From positions 21,541 to 85,540 of the forward strand of contig JACPRU010000046.1 of NCBI GenBank assembly GCA_016189835.1: a stretch of DNA of 64,000 nucleotides, read 5' to 3'. Shown in pieces: positions 9,069 through 18,617 of the stretch (the first letter of the stretch is position 1; each line of letters starts with the position of its first letter). The DNA comes from Deltaproteobacteria bacterium. Lineage in GTDB: Bacteria; Desulfobacterota; Binatia; JACPRU01. The notes under the pieces are model-generated. The model made no database searches and was not told the origin of the DNA. It worked only from the letters and a program-made list of their open reading frames with translations. A program made the translations under genes and the position numbers.

Positions 9069-10360
9069 GGCGCTCCCCCGGCGGCGCCGCCGGGCGGACG
9101 TCGCAGGCCGCCGATGCAAGCCGCGGCGCCGAGCGTGGTCAGCAGCACGGTGACGAAGGCGATCCGGTAGCTCCCCGTGCGATCGTGGATCCAGCCGAGG
9201 AACGGCGCGCCGAGCGCCTGCAGCGTGACGATCACCGGGCTCATGCGCCCGGCGATCGCTCCGTAGTGGGCGCGACCGAAGGACTCGCCGACGACCGTCG
9301 CCTGCAGCGTGGCGTTGCCGCCCATCGCGTAGCCGTAGAGCACGACGTAGGCGGCGAGCACGACGGGCGACGCCACGAAGAACAGCAGGCTGACGCCGAG
9401 TGCCTGCAGCCCAAAACAGAAGAGGATCACGCGGCGCTGGTCGAAGCGGTCGATCATCGCCCCGAACCCGAGCTTGCCGATCACGCCGACGAAGGCCGTG
9501 CCGCCGAGCACCCACGACGCCACGTGTGGCGACACTCCCTGGTCGAGCAGGTACGGGATCTGGTGGAGCAGGACCGCCGACAAGCCGCTCACCGTGAGCC
9601 CGAAGGCCAGGGCGATCCGCCAGAACTCGCGGCTGCGCACCGCTTCGTCCGGCGAGAACGAACGCTCGATCTCGCGCTCGACGAGCCCGATCTCCTCCTC
9701 GGTGGCGCGGTGCGGCGCGCCGTCCGGCAGCAGACCCATCGATTCGGGCGATCGGCGCATCCACGCCGCAACCGGCGGGATGCCGAAGACGACTATGATC
9801 GCCGCCAGCGCGAGATACGCCCGCCGCCAGCCGAGATGGTCGAGCAGCAGCTGCGTCACGGGCACGAAGATCACGCCGCCCATCGAGATGCCGGCCGTGG
9901 AGACGCCGAGCGCCGCGCCGCGCTTCTGGACGAACCAGCGTGCGACGGCGGTGTTGCTCGATACCGGGCCGAGCGCGGCGGAGCCGAGCGCGACGAGCAG
10001 CGCCATGGCCAGGTAGTACTGAGCCAGCGACCGTGCGGCGGCGATCGCCGCGAAGCCGAGCCCGAGGGCGACGCAACCGAAGATCTGCACCGGCTTCGGC
10101 CCGCGACGATCGACGACCCGCCCCAACACCGCGGCGTAGAAGGCCCCGAGGACGGCGGCGAGCGAGAAACCCCAGGAGGTCTCGGCGCGCGTCCAGCCGA
10201 AGTGCTCCGACAGCGGGCGGAAGAAGATGCCGAAGCTGTAGAACACCGTGCCGACGTTGAGGCAGTGGATGACGAAGCATGCCGCCACGACCCGCCAGCC
10301 GTAGAAGAGCTTCGTGCGCGGCCGGGAGGGCGTCACGCGCGCCGGTTTCTTGACTCGGCC
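9065..10360 (-). CDS. MFS transporter (OFA/monocarboxylate-like); start uncertain
   Basis: LFYGWRVVAACFVIHCLNVGTVFYSFGIFFRPLSEHFGWTRAETSWGFSLA...; 12-TM-like hydrophobicity in ORF 9065..10537. Confidence 0.8.
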   Translation of the reverse strand, partial: GRVKKPARVTPSRPRTKLFYGWRVVAACFVIHCLNVGTVFYSFGIFFRPLSEHFGWTRAETSWGFSLAAVLGAFYAAVLGRVVDRRGPKPVQIFGCVALGLGFAAIAAARSLAQYYLAMALLVALGSAALGPVSSNTAVARWFVQKRGAALGVSTAGISMGGVIFVPVTQLLLDHLGWRRAYLALAAIIVVFGIPPVAAWMRRSPESMGLLPDGAPHRATEEEIGLVEREIERSFSPDEAVRSREFWRIALAFGLTVSGLSAVLLHQIPYLLDQGVSPHVASWVLGGTAFVGVIGKLGFGAMIDRFDQRRVILFCFGLQALGVSLLFFVASPVVLAAYVVLYGYAMGGNATLQATVVGESFGRAHYGAIAGRMSPVIVTLQALGAPFLGWIHDRTGSYRIAFVTVLLTTLGAAACIGGLRRPPGGAAGGAP

Positions 10361-10387
10361 GCCCCCCTGTGGGACCAGCGTCGCTCC

Positions 10388-11118
10388 ATGCCGCACCCCA
10401 ATTATCCGATCCTGGTGGGCTTTGGCCAGGTCACTCAACGCGGCGACGACCCGCGGCGCGCGCTCGAGCCGATCGCGCTCGCCGCCGAGGCGGCGCGCCG
10501 CGCCGACGCCGACGCCGGCGAACGCCTGCTCCGTCACATGGACTCCGTCCGTCTCGTCAACACGCTGTCCTGGAACTACGGCGACGCGCCGGCGGCGCTC
10601 GCCGCCGCGCTCGGCATTGCGCCGCGCGACCGCGTCTACACCTCGATCGGCGGCAACAGCCCTCAGCTACTGATCAACCAGACGGCCGACGAGATCGCCA
10701 GGGGTGAAGTTCGCCTCGCCCTGCTCGCCGGTCGCGAGGCGATGTACACGCTGCGCCTCGCCCGCCAGCGGAAGATCGATCTCGCCTGGACCCCGGCGTT
10801 GGGCGCGCCGCAGCGCACGATCGGCGACGCTCGCTGGGGCACCCAGCCCCTCGAGGAACGCCACGGCGCGGCGATGCCGATCCAGATCTATCCGATGTTC
10901 GAGAACGCGCTGCGCGCCGCGCGCGGCTGGACCCTCGAAGAGCACCGCCGCCGTCTCGCGGCATCATCGTCGGGCGCCTCGACGACGGCCGCTGATTCGT
11001 CGCCAACACGCCACCCGACCGTTCGCTGCTCGCCGACCTCGAGCGCGAGGAGGTGATCGGCGTGCGCGGCACGGTGAGCGGGGGAAGCGGCGAGACGAAC
11101 CTCTGGCGGCCGAGCTGA
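10388..11118 (+). pseudogene. Degraded acetyl-CoA acetyltransferase (thiolase-like) gene: N-terminal part joined out of frame to an extreme C-terminal part, with an additional in-frame TGA
   Basis: MPHPNYPILVGFGQVTQRGDDPRRALEPIALAAEAARRA... to about 10960, then another frame reads GIIVGRLDDGR*FVANTPPDRSLLADLEREEVIGVRGTV. Confidence 0.7.
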
Positions 11119-11173
11119 GCGATCGAGTATAGTCGCGCGCGGGGCCGGGGCCCCCGGACGTGGAGACCGTGCG

Positions 11174-12589
11174 ATGACATCCGCCACCGACGAGCTGACC
11201 GCTTTGACGGTCGCCGAAGCCGCCGCCCGGATCGGCGCGCGCAAGCTCTCGGCGCTCGAGCTGACCGAGGCCTATCTGGCGCGCATCGAGCGGCTGAACC
11301 CGACGATCAACGCCTTCGTCTCGGTGACCGCGGAGCGCGCGCTCGCCGACGCGCGGCGAGCGACCGACGAGATCGCCAGGGCCGGGTCGCGCGGGCCGCT
11401 GCACGGCATCCCCCTCGCCCTGAAGGACCTCTTCGAGACCGCCGGCATCCGCACCACGGGCGGCGGCAAGTTCTTCGCCGACCACGTCCCCAGGGCGGAT
11501 TCGACGGTGGCCCGCCGGCTGCGTGAGGCCGGGTCGGTGCTGCTCGGCAAGCTCAACACCCACGAGTTCGCCTACGGCGTCACCACCGACAACCCGCACT
11601 TCGGTACGACGCGCAATCCCTGGGACACGAGCCGCATCCCGGGGGGCTCGAGCGGCGGATCGGGCGCGGCAGTCGCCGCCTCGCTGGCCGCGACCACGCT
11701 CGGCACCGATACCGGCGGAAGCATCCGCATCCCCGCGTCGCTGTGCGGCGCGACCGGCCTCAAGCCGACCTATGGCCGGGTCAGCAAGGCGGGCGTCTTT
11801 CCGCTCTCGTTCTTGTTCGACCATCCCGGCCCGATCGCCGACAGCGCCGAGGACGCCGCCATCGTCCTCGAGGCCATCGCCGGCTACGACCCCGCCGATG
11901 CGACCACCGTGCGGACCCCGGTGGAGCGGTACCGCGAGGGCCTGGTACGCGGCCTGAAGGGCCTGCGGGTCGGCGTGCCCCGCCGTTACTTCTACGATCG
12001 GCTCGACGGCGAGGTGGCCGGCGCCGTGGAGACCGCGCTCGGTCTCCTGCGCACGCTCGGGGCGGAGGTGCGCGACGTCGAGGTGCCGAGCAGCGAGGGA
12101 GCCGTCCTCGGGCTTTTCGGCCTGATCCTCGCCGAGGCGCAACACATCCACGCCGACCGGCTGGCCCGCCGGCCGCAGGACTTCGGCAAGGACGTACTGG
12201 CGATCCTGTCGAACCCGGCGCCGACCACGGCGGCAGTCGTCGCCGCTCTCGCCGAGGCGCGTCAGCTCACCGCGGCGATGCGCGACGCGCTCGAGTCGGT
12301 CGACGCGCTGGCGACGCCGACCACGCCCGTGACGGCGGTGAAGATCGGCCAGGAGACGGTGCGCTACGGCGGCGCCGAGGAGCCGGCGATCTTCACGATG
12401 ATCCGCTGCACGGCGCCGTTCAACGCCACTCACCTGCCGGCGCTGTCGCTGCCCTGCGGCTTCACGCGCGAGGGGCTGCCGGTCGGCTTGCAGCTGGTCG
12501 GCCGCCCGTTCGACGAGTCGACGATCCTCGCCGCCGGACACGCCTACCAGCAGGCGACCGACTGGCACCGGCGCCGGCCGCGCCTGTGA
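11174..12589 (+). CDS. Amidase signature family enzyme (GatA/AtzF-like)
   Basis: GPLHGIPLALKDLFETAGIRTTGG, GGSSGGSGAAVAASLAATTLGTDTGGSIRIPASLCGATGLKPTYGRVS (Ser-cisSer-Lys region). Confidence 0.93.
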   Translation: MTSATDELTALTVAEAAARIGARKLSALELTEAYLARIERLNPTINAFVSVTAERALADARRATDEIARAGSRGPLHGIPLALKDLFETAGIRTTGGGKFFADHVPRADSTVARRLREAGSVLLGKLNTHEFAYGVTTDNPHFGTTRNPWDTSRIPGGSSGGSGAAVAASLAATTLGTDTGGSIRIPASLCGATGLKPTYGRVSKAGVFPLSFLFDHPGPIADSAEDAAIVLEAIAGYDPADATTVRTPVERYREGLVRGLKGLRVGVPRRYFYDRLDGEVAGAVETALGLLRTLGAEVRDVEVPSSEGAVLGLFGLILAEAQHIHADRLARRPQDFGKDVLAILSNPAPTTAAVVAALAEARQLTAAMRDALESVDALATPTTPVTAVKIGQETVRYGGAEEPAIFTMIRCTAPFNATHLPALSLPCGFTREGLPVGLQLVGRPFDESTILAAGHAYQQATDWHRRRPRL

Positions 12590-12594
12590 GCCCG

Positions 12595-13863
12595 TCAGCG
12601 GTCCGGCGCCGATTCGCGGCTTGACCGGGCTCGGCCGGGCCGCGGCACTCCCCGCAGCTCGAGCCGATGGCGGCGGAGCTCAGGAAACACGAGCGCCACG
12701 GCCGCCACCACCACGAGGCTGGCGGCGCCGCCGGCCACCACCGAGAACGTCGCGCTGGTGAGCGCGGCGAGGAAGCCGGACTCCGCGGCGCCGAGCTGGT
12801 TGGAGGCGCCGATGAACACCAGACTCACCGCGCTCACCCGTCCGCGCAACTCGTCCGGGGTGGCGAGCTGGATCGTGGTGCTGCGCAGCACCACGCTCAC
12901 CTGGTCGAAGACGCCGACCGCCATGTACGCGGCCACCGAGAGCGGAAACGATCGCGACAGTCCGAAAACGACCGTTGCCGCCCCGTAGAGCGCGACCGTG
13001 ACCAGCAGCACCGGCCCGGCTCGGCGGATCGGCGGCAGCACGGTGAGCAGGATCGAGCAGAGGATCGCGCCGATATCGAGCGAGGAGGCGAGCAGCCCGT
13101 AGCCGCGAGGGCCGACGTGGAGAATGTCGGTCGCGTAGACGGGCAACAGCGCGGCGGCGCCGCCGAAGACGACCGCGAACATGTCGAGCGTCATGCAGCC
13201 CAGCACCACCGGATGGCCGCGCACGAACGCCAGGCCTTCGCGGATCGCCCGCAGATCGAGGGGGCGTCGCGGCATCTCGCGCGAGTCCACGATCACTCGC
13301 GACGTCGCCGCCAGCGCCACGCCGACCAGCGCGAAGACCGCCGCATAGGCCGCCGCGATGCCGGCCCCGGCGATCACCAGACCGCAGGCCGCCGGGCCGG
13401 TGGCGAAGCCCAGCGCACGGCTGGTGGTCGCCACCGCCACCGCGCGCGGAAACGAGTCCCGCCGCACCAGCGCCGGCAGCAGCGCCACCGCCGCCGGATT
13501 CTCGAACGCGGAGGCCACCGAGACCACGAAGACCGTCGCGTAGAGCAGGCCGAGGCCAGCCGTCCCCCTCGCCGTCTCCTCCCACAGCAGGATCGAGCAG
13601 ACGAGCGGCACGACCTCCGCCGCGAGCGCCACGCGCCGCCGATCGTACGCGTCCGCCACCGCGCCGCCCAGCAGCGTCAGGCCGAGCGCGGGCACGAACT
13701 GCACCAGGCCGATCAGGCCGAGGTGGAACGCCGAGCGCGAGATCGCGAAGACCTGCCAGGCGATCGCCGCGCGCAGCATCATCACCGCGGCGGCGGCGGC
13801 GAAGCGCGCCGCCAGGTAGGAGACGAAGCGGCGATCGGCGAGCCGTGCGCCGCGCGGGCTCAC
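12595..13863 (-). CDS. MFS transporter (EntS/TetA-like)
   Basis: Frame of ORF 12595..14412; RFVSYLAARFAAAAAVMMLRAAIAWQVFAISRSAFHLGLIGLVQFVPALGLTLLGGAVADAYDRRRV; GTG start overlaps the methyltransferase stop. Confidence 0.85.
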   Translation of the reverse strand: MSPRGARLADRRFVSYLAARFAAAAAVMMLRAAIAWQVFAISRSAFHLGLIGLVQFVPALGLTLLGGAVADAYDRRRVALAAEVVPLVCSILLWEETARGTAGLGLLYATVFVVSVASAFENPAAVALLPALVRRDSFPRAVAVATTSRALGFATGPAACGLVIAGAGIAAAYAAVFALVGVALAATSRVIVDSREMPRRPLDLRAIREGLAFVRGHPVVLGCMTLDMFAVVFGGAAALLPVYATDILHVGPRGYGLLASSLDIGAILCSILLTVLPPIRRAGPVLLVTVALYGAATVVFGLSRSFPLSVAAYMAVGVFDQVSVVLRSTTIQLATPDELRGRVSAVSLVFIGASNQLGAAESGFLAALTSATFSVVAGGAASLVVVAAVALVFPELRRHRLELRGVPRPGRARSSRESAPDR

Positions 13864-14669
13864 GCCGGCCTGCGCGCGAAGATCTGCACCAGCACCAGTC
13901 GCCCGGCGTCGACCTCGCGATCGTGGGCCTCGAGCCGGGCGCGCGCCGCATCGAGACCGTTTCGCTCGTCCGCCGGCGCCGCGCCGAGCGCCTCGGCGAG
14001 TCGCCGCCCGACGACTTCCGCCAGCGCCGGTTCGCTCTCGAGCGGCCCGCGCGCCTCCTCGACGCGCAGCTCGCGGAAGCCCGCCGCGCGCAGCTCCCCG
14101 AGATAGGCCCGCGCCGCCACGCCGGTCCCGGGGCCGGCCGCCCGAACGTCGTCCGCCCGTACCCACTCCTGCAGCGCGACGTGCCCGCCCGGCCGCACCA
14201 CGCGAAACAGCTCGGCCCAGATGGGCCGGCGGTCGGCTTCGCCGTCGAGCGCCTCGACGCTCCACGCGTGGGTGAACGAGGCGTCCGCCGCGGGCAGCCG
14301 CTCGAGCGCGGCCACGGCCACGCCGACCGCGGCATCGAGGTACGCGCGGCGCACCAGCAGCCGGCTCGCCGCCGCCCGCTCCCGGTCGCGATCGACCGAG
14401 ATCACGTGGCACCCGCGCCTGCGCGCCAGCCAGCGCGCGGGCCCGCCGATCCCGCCGGCGACGTCCAGCACGCGCTCGTAGAAGCGAAAGATGCCGAGCT
14501 CGGAGAGCCGCTCGAGCAGCCGGGCGCCGGCTCCCGGCGGATGATCGAGGCCGAAGAACGGGAAGTCGTGCGGCGCGGGGCTGCGCCGGGCGACCTCGTT
14601 GGTCACCGCGGCGAGCGCGGCGGCGAAGCGCCGCGGGGCCGAGACCGCGTACGGTCGGAGCTGCGCCAC
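13860..14669 (-). CDS. SAM-dependent class I methyltransferase
   Basis: VLDVAGGIGGPARWLARRRGCHVISVDRD; ELFRVVRPGGHVALQEWV. Confidence 0.8.
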   Translation of the reverse strand: MAQLRPYAVSAPRRFAAALAAVTNEVARRSPAPHDFPFFGLDHPPGAGARLLERLSELGIFRFYERVLDVAGGIGGPARWLARRRGCHVISVDRDRERAAASRLLVRRAYLDAAVGVAVAALERLPAADASFTHAWSVEALDGEADRRPIWAELFRVVRPGGHVALQEWVRADDVRAAGPGTGVAARAYLGELRAAGFRELRVEEARGPLESEPALAEVVGRRLAEALGAAPADERNGLDAARARLEAHDREVDAGRLVLVQIFARRPA

Positions 14670-14676
14670 GGCGCGG

Positions 14677-15660
14677 CTAGACGATCGTTCCGAGGAGCGT
14701 GGCCATGATCCACCCGATCGCGCCGCACACCGGGAACGTCAAGATCCAAGCCGTCACCACGTCGCCCACCACCCCCCAGCGCACGGCCGACAGGCGTCGC
14801 GACGATCCCACCCCCATGATGGCGGTATTGATCGTGTGCGTCGTGCTGAGCGGGATGCCGAGGCGGGAGGCCAGCTCGATGCAGGCGCCCGCCGCCGTCT
14901 CCGCGGCGAAGCCGTGGTAGGGCTCGAGCTTGGCGACCTTCATCCCCATGGTGCGGATGATGCGCCAGCCGCCGACCGAGGTGCCGATTCCCATGGTGAT
15001 CGAGCAGAGCAGCACAACGCCGAACGACGGCTGGAACTCGGGGATCACGCCGCCCAGCACGAGTGCGAGCGTGAACACGCCGATGAACTTCTGACCGTCG
15101 TTGCTGCCGTGGCTGAACGCCATGAACACCGCGGAGAAGACCTGCAGCCGACCGAAGACGTTGCGCACCCGCCCCGGGCTCCAGGCGCGGCACACCCAGA
15201 GGATCGCCCAGATCAGCACGAATCCGGCGAAGAAGCCGAGGAAGGTGGAGAACAGCAGCCCGGTCAGGACCTTCTGCCATCCGTCCCAGAGGAGCGCCGA
15301 CGGGCCCGCGGCGGCGAGCGCCGCGCCCGACAGACCGGCGACCAGCGCGTGGCTCGTGCTGGTCGGCAGCCCGTAGTACCAGGTGAACACGTCCCAGACG
15401 ACGATCGCCCCCATGGCCGCAGCCACGGTGGTCAGGTTGACCGATTGCGTGGCGACGATGCCCTTTCCGATCGTGGCCGCCACCGCCGTGCCGGAGAACG
15501 CGCCGATCGCGTTGAACACCGTCGCCATCAGCACCGCCACCCGCGGCGACAGGACGCGCGTCGACACCACCGTGGCGATCGCGTTGGAGGCGTCGTGCCA
15601 GCCGTTGACGAACTCCGCGGCCAACACCAGCACCAGCACCGAGAACAGCAGGACCGTCAC
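14677..15660 (-). CDS. pit: Low-affinity inorganic phosphate transporter, Pit family
   Basis: EFVNGWHDASNAIATVVSTRVLSP, GLPTSTSHALVAGLSGAAL, FSHGSNDGQKFIGVF, GIPLSTTHTINTAIMGVG; GTG start at 15660. Confidence 0.93.
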   Translation of the reverse strand: MTVLLFSVLVLVLAAEFVNGWHDASNAIATVVSTRVLSPRVAVLMATVFNAIGAFSGTAVAATIGKGIVATQSVNLTTVAAAMGAIVVWDVFTWYYGLPTSTSHALVAGLSGAALAAAGPSALLWDGWQKVLTGLLFSTFLGFFAGFVLIWAILWVCRAWSPGRVRNVFGRLQVFSAVFMAFSHGSNDGQKFIGVFTLALVLGGVIPEFQPSFGVVLLCSITMGIGTSVGGWRIIRTMGMKVAKLEPYHGFAAETAAGACIELASRLGIPLSTTHTINTAIMGVGSSRRLSAVRWGVVGDVVTAWILTFPVCGAIGWIMATLLGTIV

Positions 15661-15695
15661 CTCTCCCCCCGCTCCTTCCGACCTGCCCGTGCGGA

Positions 15696-16325
15696 TCAAG
15701 CGTACTCGAGAGCCACGCCTTCGAGCACGTTGGCCACGTCCTCGCAGCGGTCCACGGCGTCCTCGAGGTAGTCGTAGATCTCCTTCCACGTGAGGACCTG
15801 GATGGCGTCCCGCTCCTCGCGGAAGAGACGGGCGACCGCCCTGCGGATCAGCTGGTCGCCCTCGTTCTCGAGGCGGTTGATCTCCATGCAGGTGCGCAGG
15901 ATGGCGTTGCGGTCCTTCAAGTTGCGGAGCTGGGTCATCGCCTTCTCGACCTCGGCGACGGCGTTGATCAAAACCGCCGTCAGGTCCAGCGCATCGGGCT
16001 CGGCCGTGGTCAGCCGGTAGAGCCAGATCCGCTCGGCGGTCGAATCGACGAGATCGAGAATGTCGTCGAGGCGGGTGATCAAGCGATGGATGTCGGCGCG
16101 ATCGATCGGCGTGAGAAACGTCTGGTGCAGCATCTCGATGGCGCGGTGAGTGATCTGGTCCCCTTCGTGCTCGATCGACTTGATGCGCGCCGCGTCCCGC
16201 TCGGTGTCTTGCGGGTCCTGGAGCAGGGCGTGCAGGCAGCGGGCCGCCTCGAGCGTCTTGGCCGCGTGGCGCTCGAAAAACTCGAAGAATTCGGTTCCGC
16301 TGCGCGGAAACAGGCTGCCCAGCAT
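15696..16325 (-). CDS. DUF47 (PhoU-like) protein paired with Pit
   Basis: MLGSLFPRSGTEFFEFFERHAAKTLEAARCLHALL..., RADIHRLITRLDDILDLVDSTAERI. Confidence 0.9.
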   Translation of the reverse strand: MLGSLFPRSGTEFFEFFERHAAKTLEAARCLHALLQDPQDTERDAARIKSIEHEGDQITHRAIEMLHQTFLTPIDRADIHRLITRLDDILDLVDSTAERIWLYRLTTAEPDALDLTAVLINAVAEVEKAMTQLRNLKDRNAILRTCMEINRLENEGDQLIRRAVARLFREERDAIQVLTWKEIYDYLEDAVDRCEDVANVLEGVALEYA

Positions 16326-16420
16326 GCGCCTCCTCCTGGTTCGTCCGCAGGAATTCCCGGAGCCGCCGCCGGAGGCGGCGGGCACTCCCGCGCTCGTCTA
16401 TCATTCCTCGCGCGGGGTGG

Positions 16421-16695
16421 CTACTGCGCCTCGCCCGAGAGGCGCTCGAGCGATCGCGTCAGCGCCTGGGTGCCGTCGGCGTCGTCACCGGCCGCGGCGA
16501 GCGCGGCGAACAGCGGCCCGGCAGCGCTCGAACGGCTCCGCCTCGCCTCCCACCATGATCGACAGCGTTCCCTGCACGGCCCCGCTCTCGCCTCCCGACA
16601 CCGGAGCATGGAGGTACTCGACGTGCCGTGCGCGCAGGCGACGCGCGAACCCGCGGGTGGCCTGCGGCGAGATCGTGCTCATGTCGATCCTCCCT
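16421..16695 (-). pseudogene. Remnant of 3-hydroxyisobutyrate dehydrogenase-like gene (N-terminus missing, internal deletion/frameshift)
   Basis: DMSTISPQATRGFARRLRARHVEYLHAPVSGGESGAVQGTLSIMVGGEAEPFERC, then a frame change to PLFAALAAAGDDADGTQALTRSLERLSGEAQ*. Confidence 0.7.
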
Positions 16696-16781
16696 GCGCA
16701 TTGACGGGAGATCGGGGCTCCACGATGCTGAGCCTCACCGTGGCCCGGCATCGCGGCCGCGCGCGTTGTTCTCCAACGGAT

Positions 16782-18521
16782 ATGACGCCTCAAGCCAAGC
16801 CCGAGCCTCCGCCGGTCGCCGCCCCGCGGGCCACGGCGCACCCTCGTTCGCGGGCCCGTGCGGGCGACCTGGGCCGCAGCGGCGTCCCCCGCTGGCTGCT
16901 CGCCATCGTCGTAGCACTGCCGCTGGCGCTGTTCTCGATCGACCTCGGCACGCCGTCGCTGTGGGATCCGGACGAAGGCCTGGCGGCCGAGGTGGCGCGC
17001 GAGATGCTGCTGACGCGGCAGTGGCTCACACCGCAGCTCAACTTCGCTCCCTACACGGAAAAGCCGCCGCTCTACTTCTGGGCGCTGGCGGCCGCGATGC
17101 GCGCGTTCGGCGTGAGGAACGAGGCCGCGATCCGCCTGCCCTCGGTGCTGCTGTCGATCGCCGGGGTGTGGCTGACGCTGTCCTGGGGATGGCGCCACCT
17201 GCGGCCCGTCGCCGGGACGTTCGCCGCGCTGGTGCTCGCCACCTCGGCCGGCTACGTCGCGATCGGCCGGCTCGGCATCGACGATGCGGCGGCCGGCGTG
17301 CTGCTGTCGATCGCCATGCTCGGCATGAGCGAGCCGCTGCTGTCGCGGCGCGCCGGCTTCCCGTGGCTGTTCTATCTGGCGCTCGGCGGCGCGATCTTGA
17401 GCTTTGGAGTCGCCGCCGTGCTGCTTCCCGCCGCGGTGGCGTTGCTGTTCGGGGCGCTGCTGCGCGAGCCGGGCCGCTGGCTCGACCTGCGTCCGTTCCG
17501 CGGGCTCGGCGTGCTCTGCGCGCTGGTCGCGCCCGTGCTCGGCCTGGCGGCGGCGCGCGACCCCGGCTACGTGCGTGCTCTGGTCTTCGAGCACAACTTG
17601 ATCCGCTTCCTCGACCCGGCCTTCGACGACTCCCATTCGTACTCGATCGTCGCCTTTGCGGGCATCGTGCCGCTGCTGATGCTGCCGTGGGGCGTGTTCC
17701 TGCCCTGGTCGCTGCGTGACGCCGGTCGCAGCGGCGGCGAGCGATCGCGCGAGGCCCGGCTCTACCTGATCGCCTGGCTGGCGGGCGACCTGCTGTTCTT
17801 TGTCGCGTCGGCGGCCAACGTCGTCGCCTACGTGGTGATCGCTCTCACGCCGCTCGCCCTGCTCACGGGGCGAGCGATCGCGCGGTTCCTGCGCCGGCCT
17901 CGTGCCGCCAGCGTCTTCGGCGATCCGCTGCTGCTCGGATCCGGCCTGCTCTTCGTGGTCGTGCTGGCCATCCCCTTTCTCACCCGCCGCCTGCTGCAGA
18001 ACGAGTACCCGACGTACGCGGACAAGCTGGTGTTCAGCTTTCTGCTGATCCCGCTCGCCGGGGTCGGGATCGGCGCAGTGGCGCGCCGCAACCGCATCGG
18101 CGCGCTCGGCGTGGTCGCCCTGTGCGGAGCGCTGACGCTGTCGGGCAGCTACCATTTCGGCAGCGCGACGGTCTCCGCCTACAACAGCATGGAGGCGCCG
18201 GCGGACATGATCGCCGAGCGGCTGCCGGCGAACGCGTCTATCGTCAGCTACGGCACCACCAGCCACACTCTGGCCTTCTACTCCGGCCGTCCGGTGCGGC
18301 TGCTCGCCTCGGCCGCCGACGCCGGGCCGCTGCTGAACGACTCGGCACCCGTCGCGCTGCTCACCAAGGAGCGCTTTCTGGCCGACGTCCGCGCCGAGCT
18401 GCGCCAGCCGCTGTACCTCTGGTGGATGGGCGACTCGAAGAAGGTGCTGCTCGCCAACCTGCCGCCGCCGCCAAAAGGGGACCGGCGGATCCTCCTGCCG
18501 GGTCAGCCGGGCGGTTCGTAG
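16782..18521 (+). CDS. ArnT/PMT-like glycosyltransferase family 39/83 membrane protein
   Basis: GTPSLWDPDEGLAAEVAREMLLTRQWLTPQLNFAPYTEKPPLYFWALAAAMRAFGVRNEAAIRLPSVL; ATG 16782 in the frame of ORF 16086..18521. Confidence 0.85.
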   Translation: MTPQAKPEPPPVAAPRATAHPRSRARAGDLGRSGVPRWLLAIVVALPLALFSIDLGTPSLWDPDEGLAAEVAREMLLTRQWLTPQLNFAPYTEKPPLYFWALAAAMRAFGVRNEAAIRLPSVLLSIAGVWLTLSWGWRHLRPVAGTFAALVLATSAGYVAIGRLGIDDAAAGVLLSIAMLGMSEPLLSRRAGFPWLFYLALGGAILSFGVAAVLLPAAVALLFGALLREPGRWLDLRPFRGLGVLCALVAPVLGLAAARDPGYVRALVFEHNLIRFLDPAFDDSHSYSIVAFAGIVPLLMLPWGVFLPWSLRDAGRSGGERSREARLYLIAWLAGDLLFFVASAANVVAYVVIALTPLALLTGRAIARFLRRPRAASVFGDPLLLGSGLLFVVVLAIPFLTRRLLQNEYPTYADKLVFSFLLIPLAGVGIGAVARRNRIGALGVVALCGALTLSGSYHFGSATVSAYNSMEAPADMIAERLPANASIVSYGTTSHTLAFYSGRPVRLLASAADAGPLLNDSAPVALLTKERFLADVRAELRQPLYLWWMGDSKKVLLANLPPPPKGDRRILLPGQPGGS

Positions 18522-18526
18522 CGGCG

Positions 18527-18543
18527 CCCGGCTTGGAGCCGGG
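18527..18543. terminator. Hairpin between convergent glycosyltransferase and phoR genes (no U-tract)
   Basis: CCCGGCT-TGG-AGCCGGG perfect 7-bp stem starting 6 nt after the glycosyltransferase stop. Confidence 0.45.
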
Positions 18544-18617
18544 AGCAGGAGCCAGCCCGCCGCCATGCGGGGCCGTCCGAGCGACGCTCGCGAGGGAGAG
18601 CCGCGCCGGCGCCCGAC

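Noticed and set aside
11011-11031. In-frame TGA in the thiolase-like remnant as possible selenocysteine
   Set aside because: Context is DGR*FVANTP where the family is expected to have Arg-like residues, and the gene also has an internal deletion and frame change; a nonsense mutation is simpler.
10964-12568. 534-aa minus-strand ORF opposite the amidase
   Set aside because: Shadow frame; the amidase on the plus strand has clear catalytic motifs.
12680-14335. 551-aa minus-strand ORF overlapping the MFS and methyltransferase genes
   Set aside because: Alternate-frame translation, Arg-rich; the MFS and methyltransferase frames are convincing.
16485-18566. 693-aa minus-strand ORF
   Set aside because: Antisense to the ArnT-like glycosyltransferase; only its C-terminal end carries a real signal (3-HIBADH remnant).
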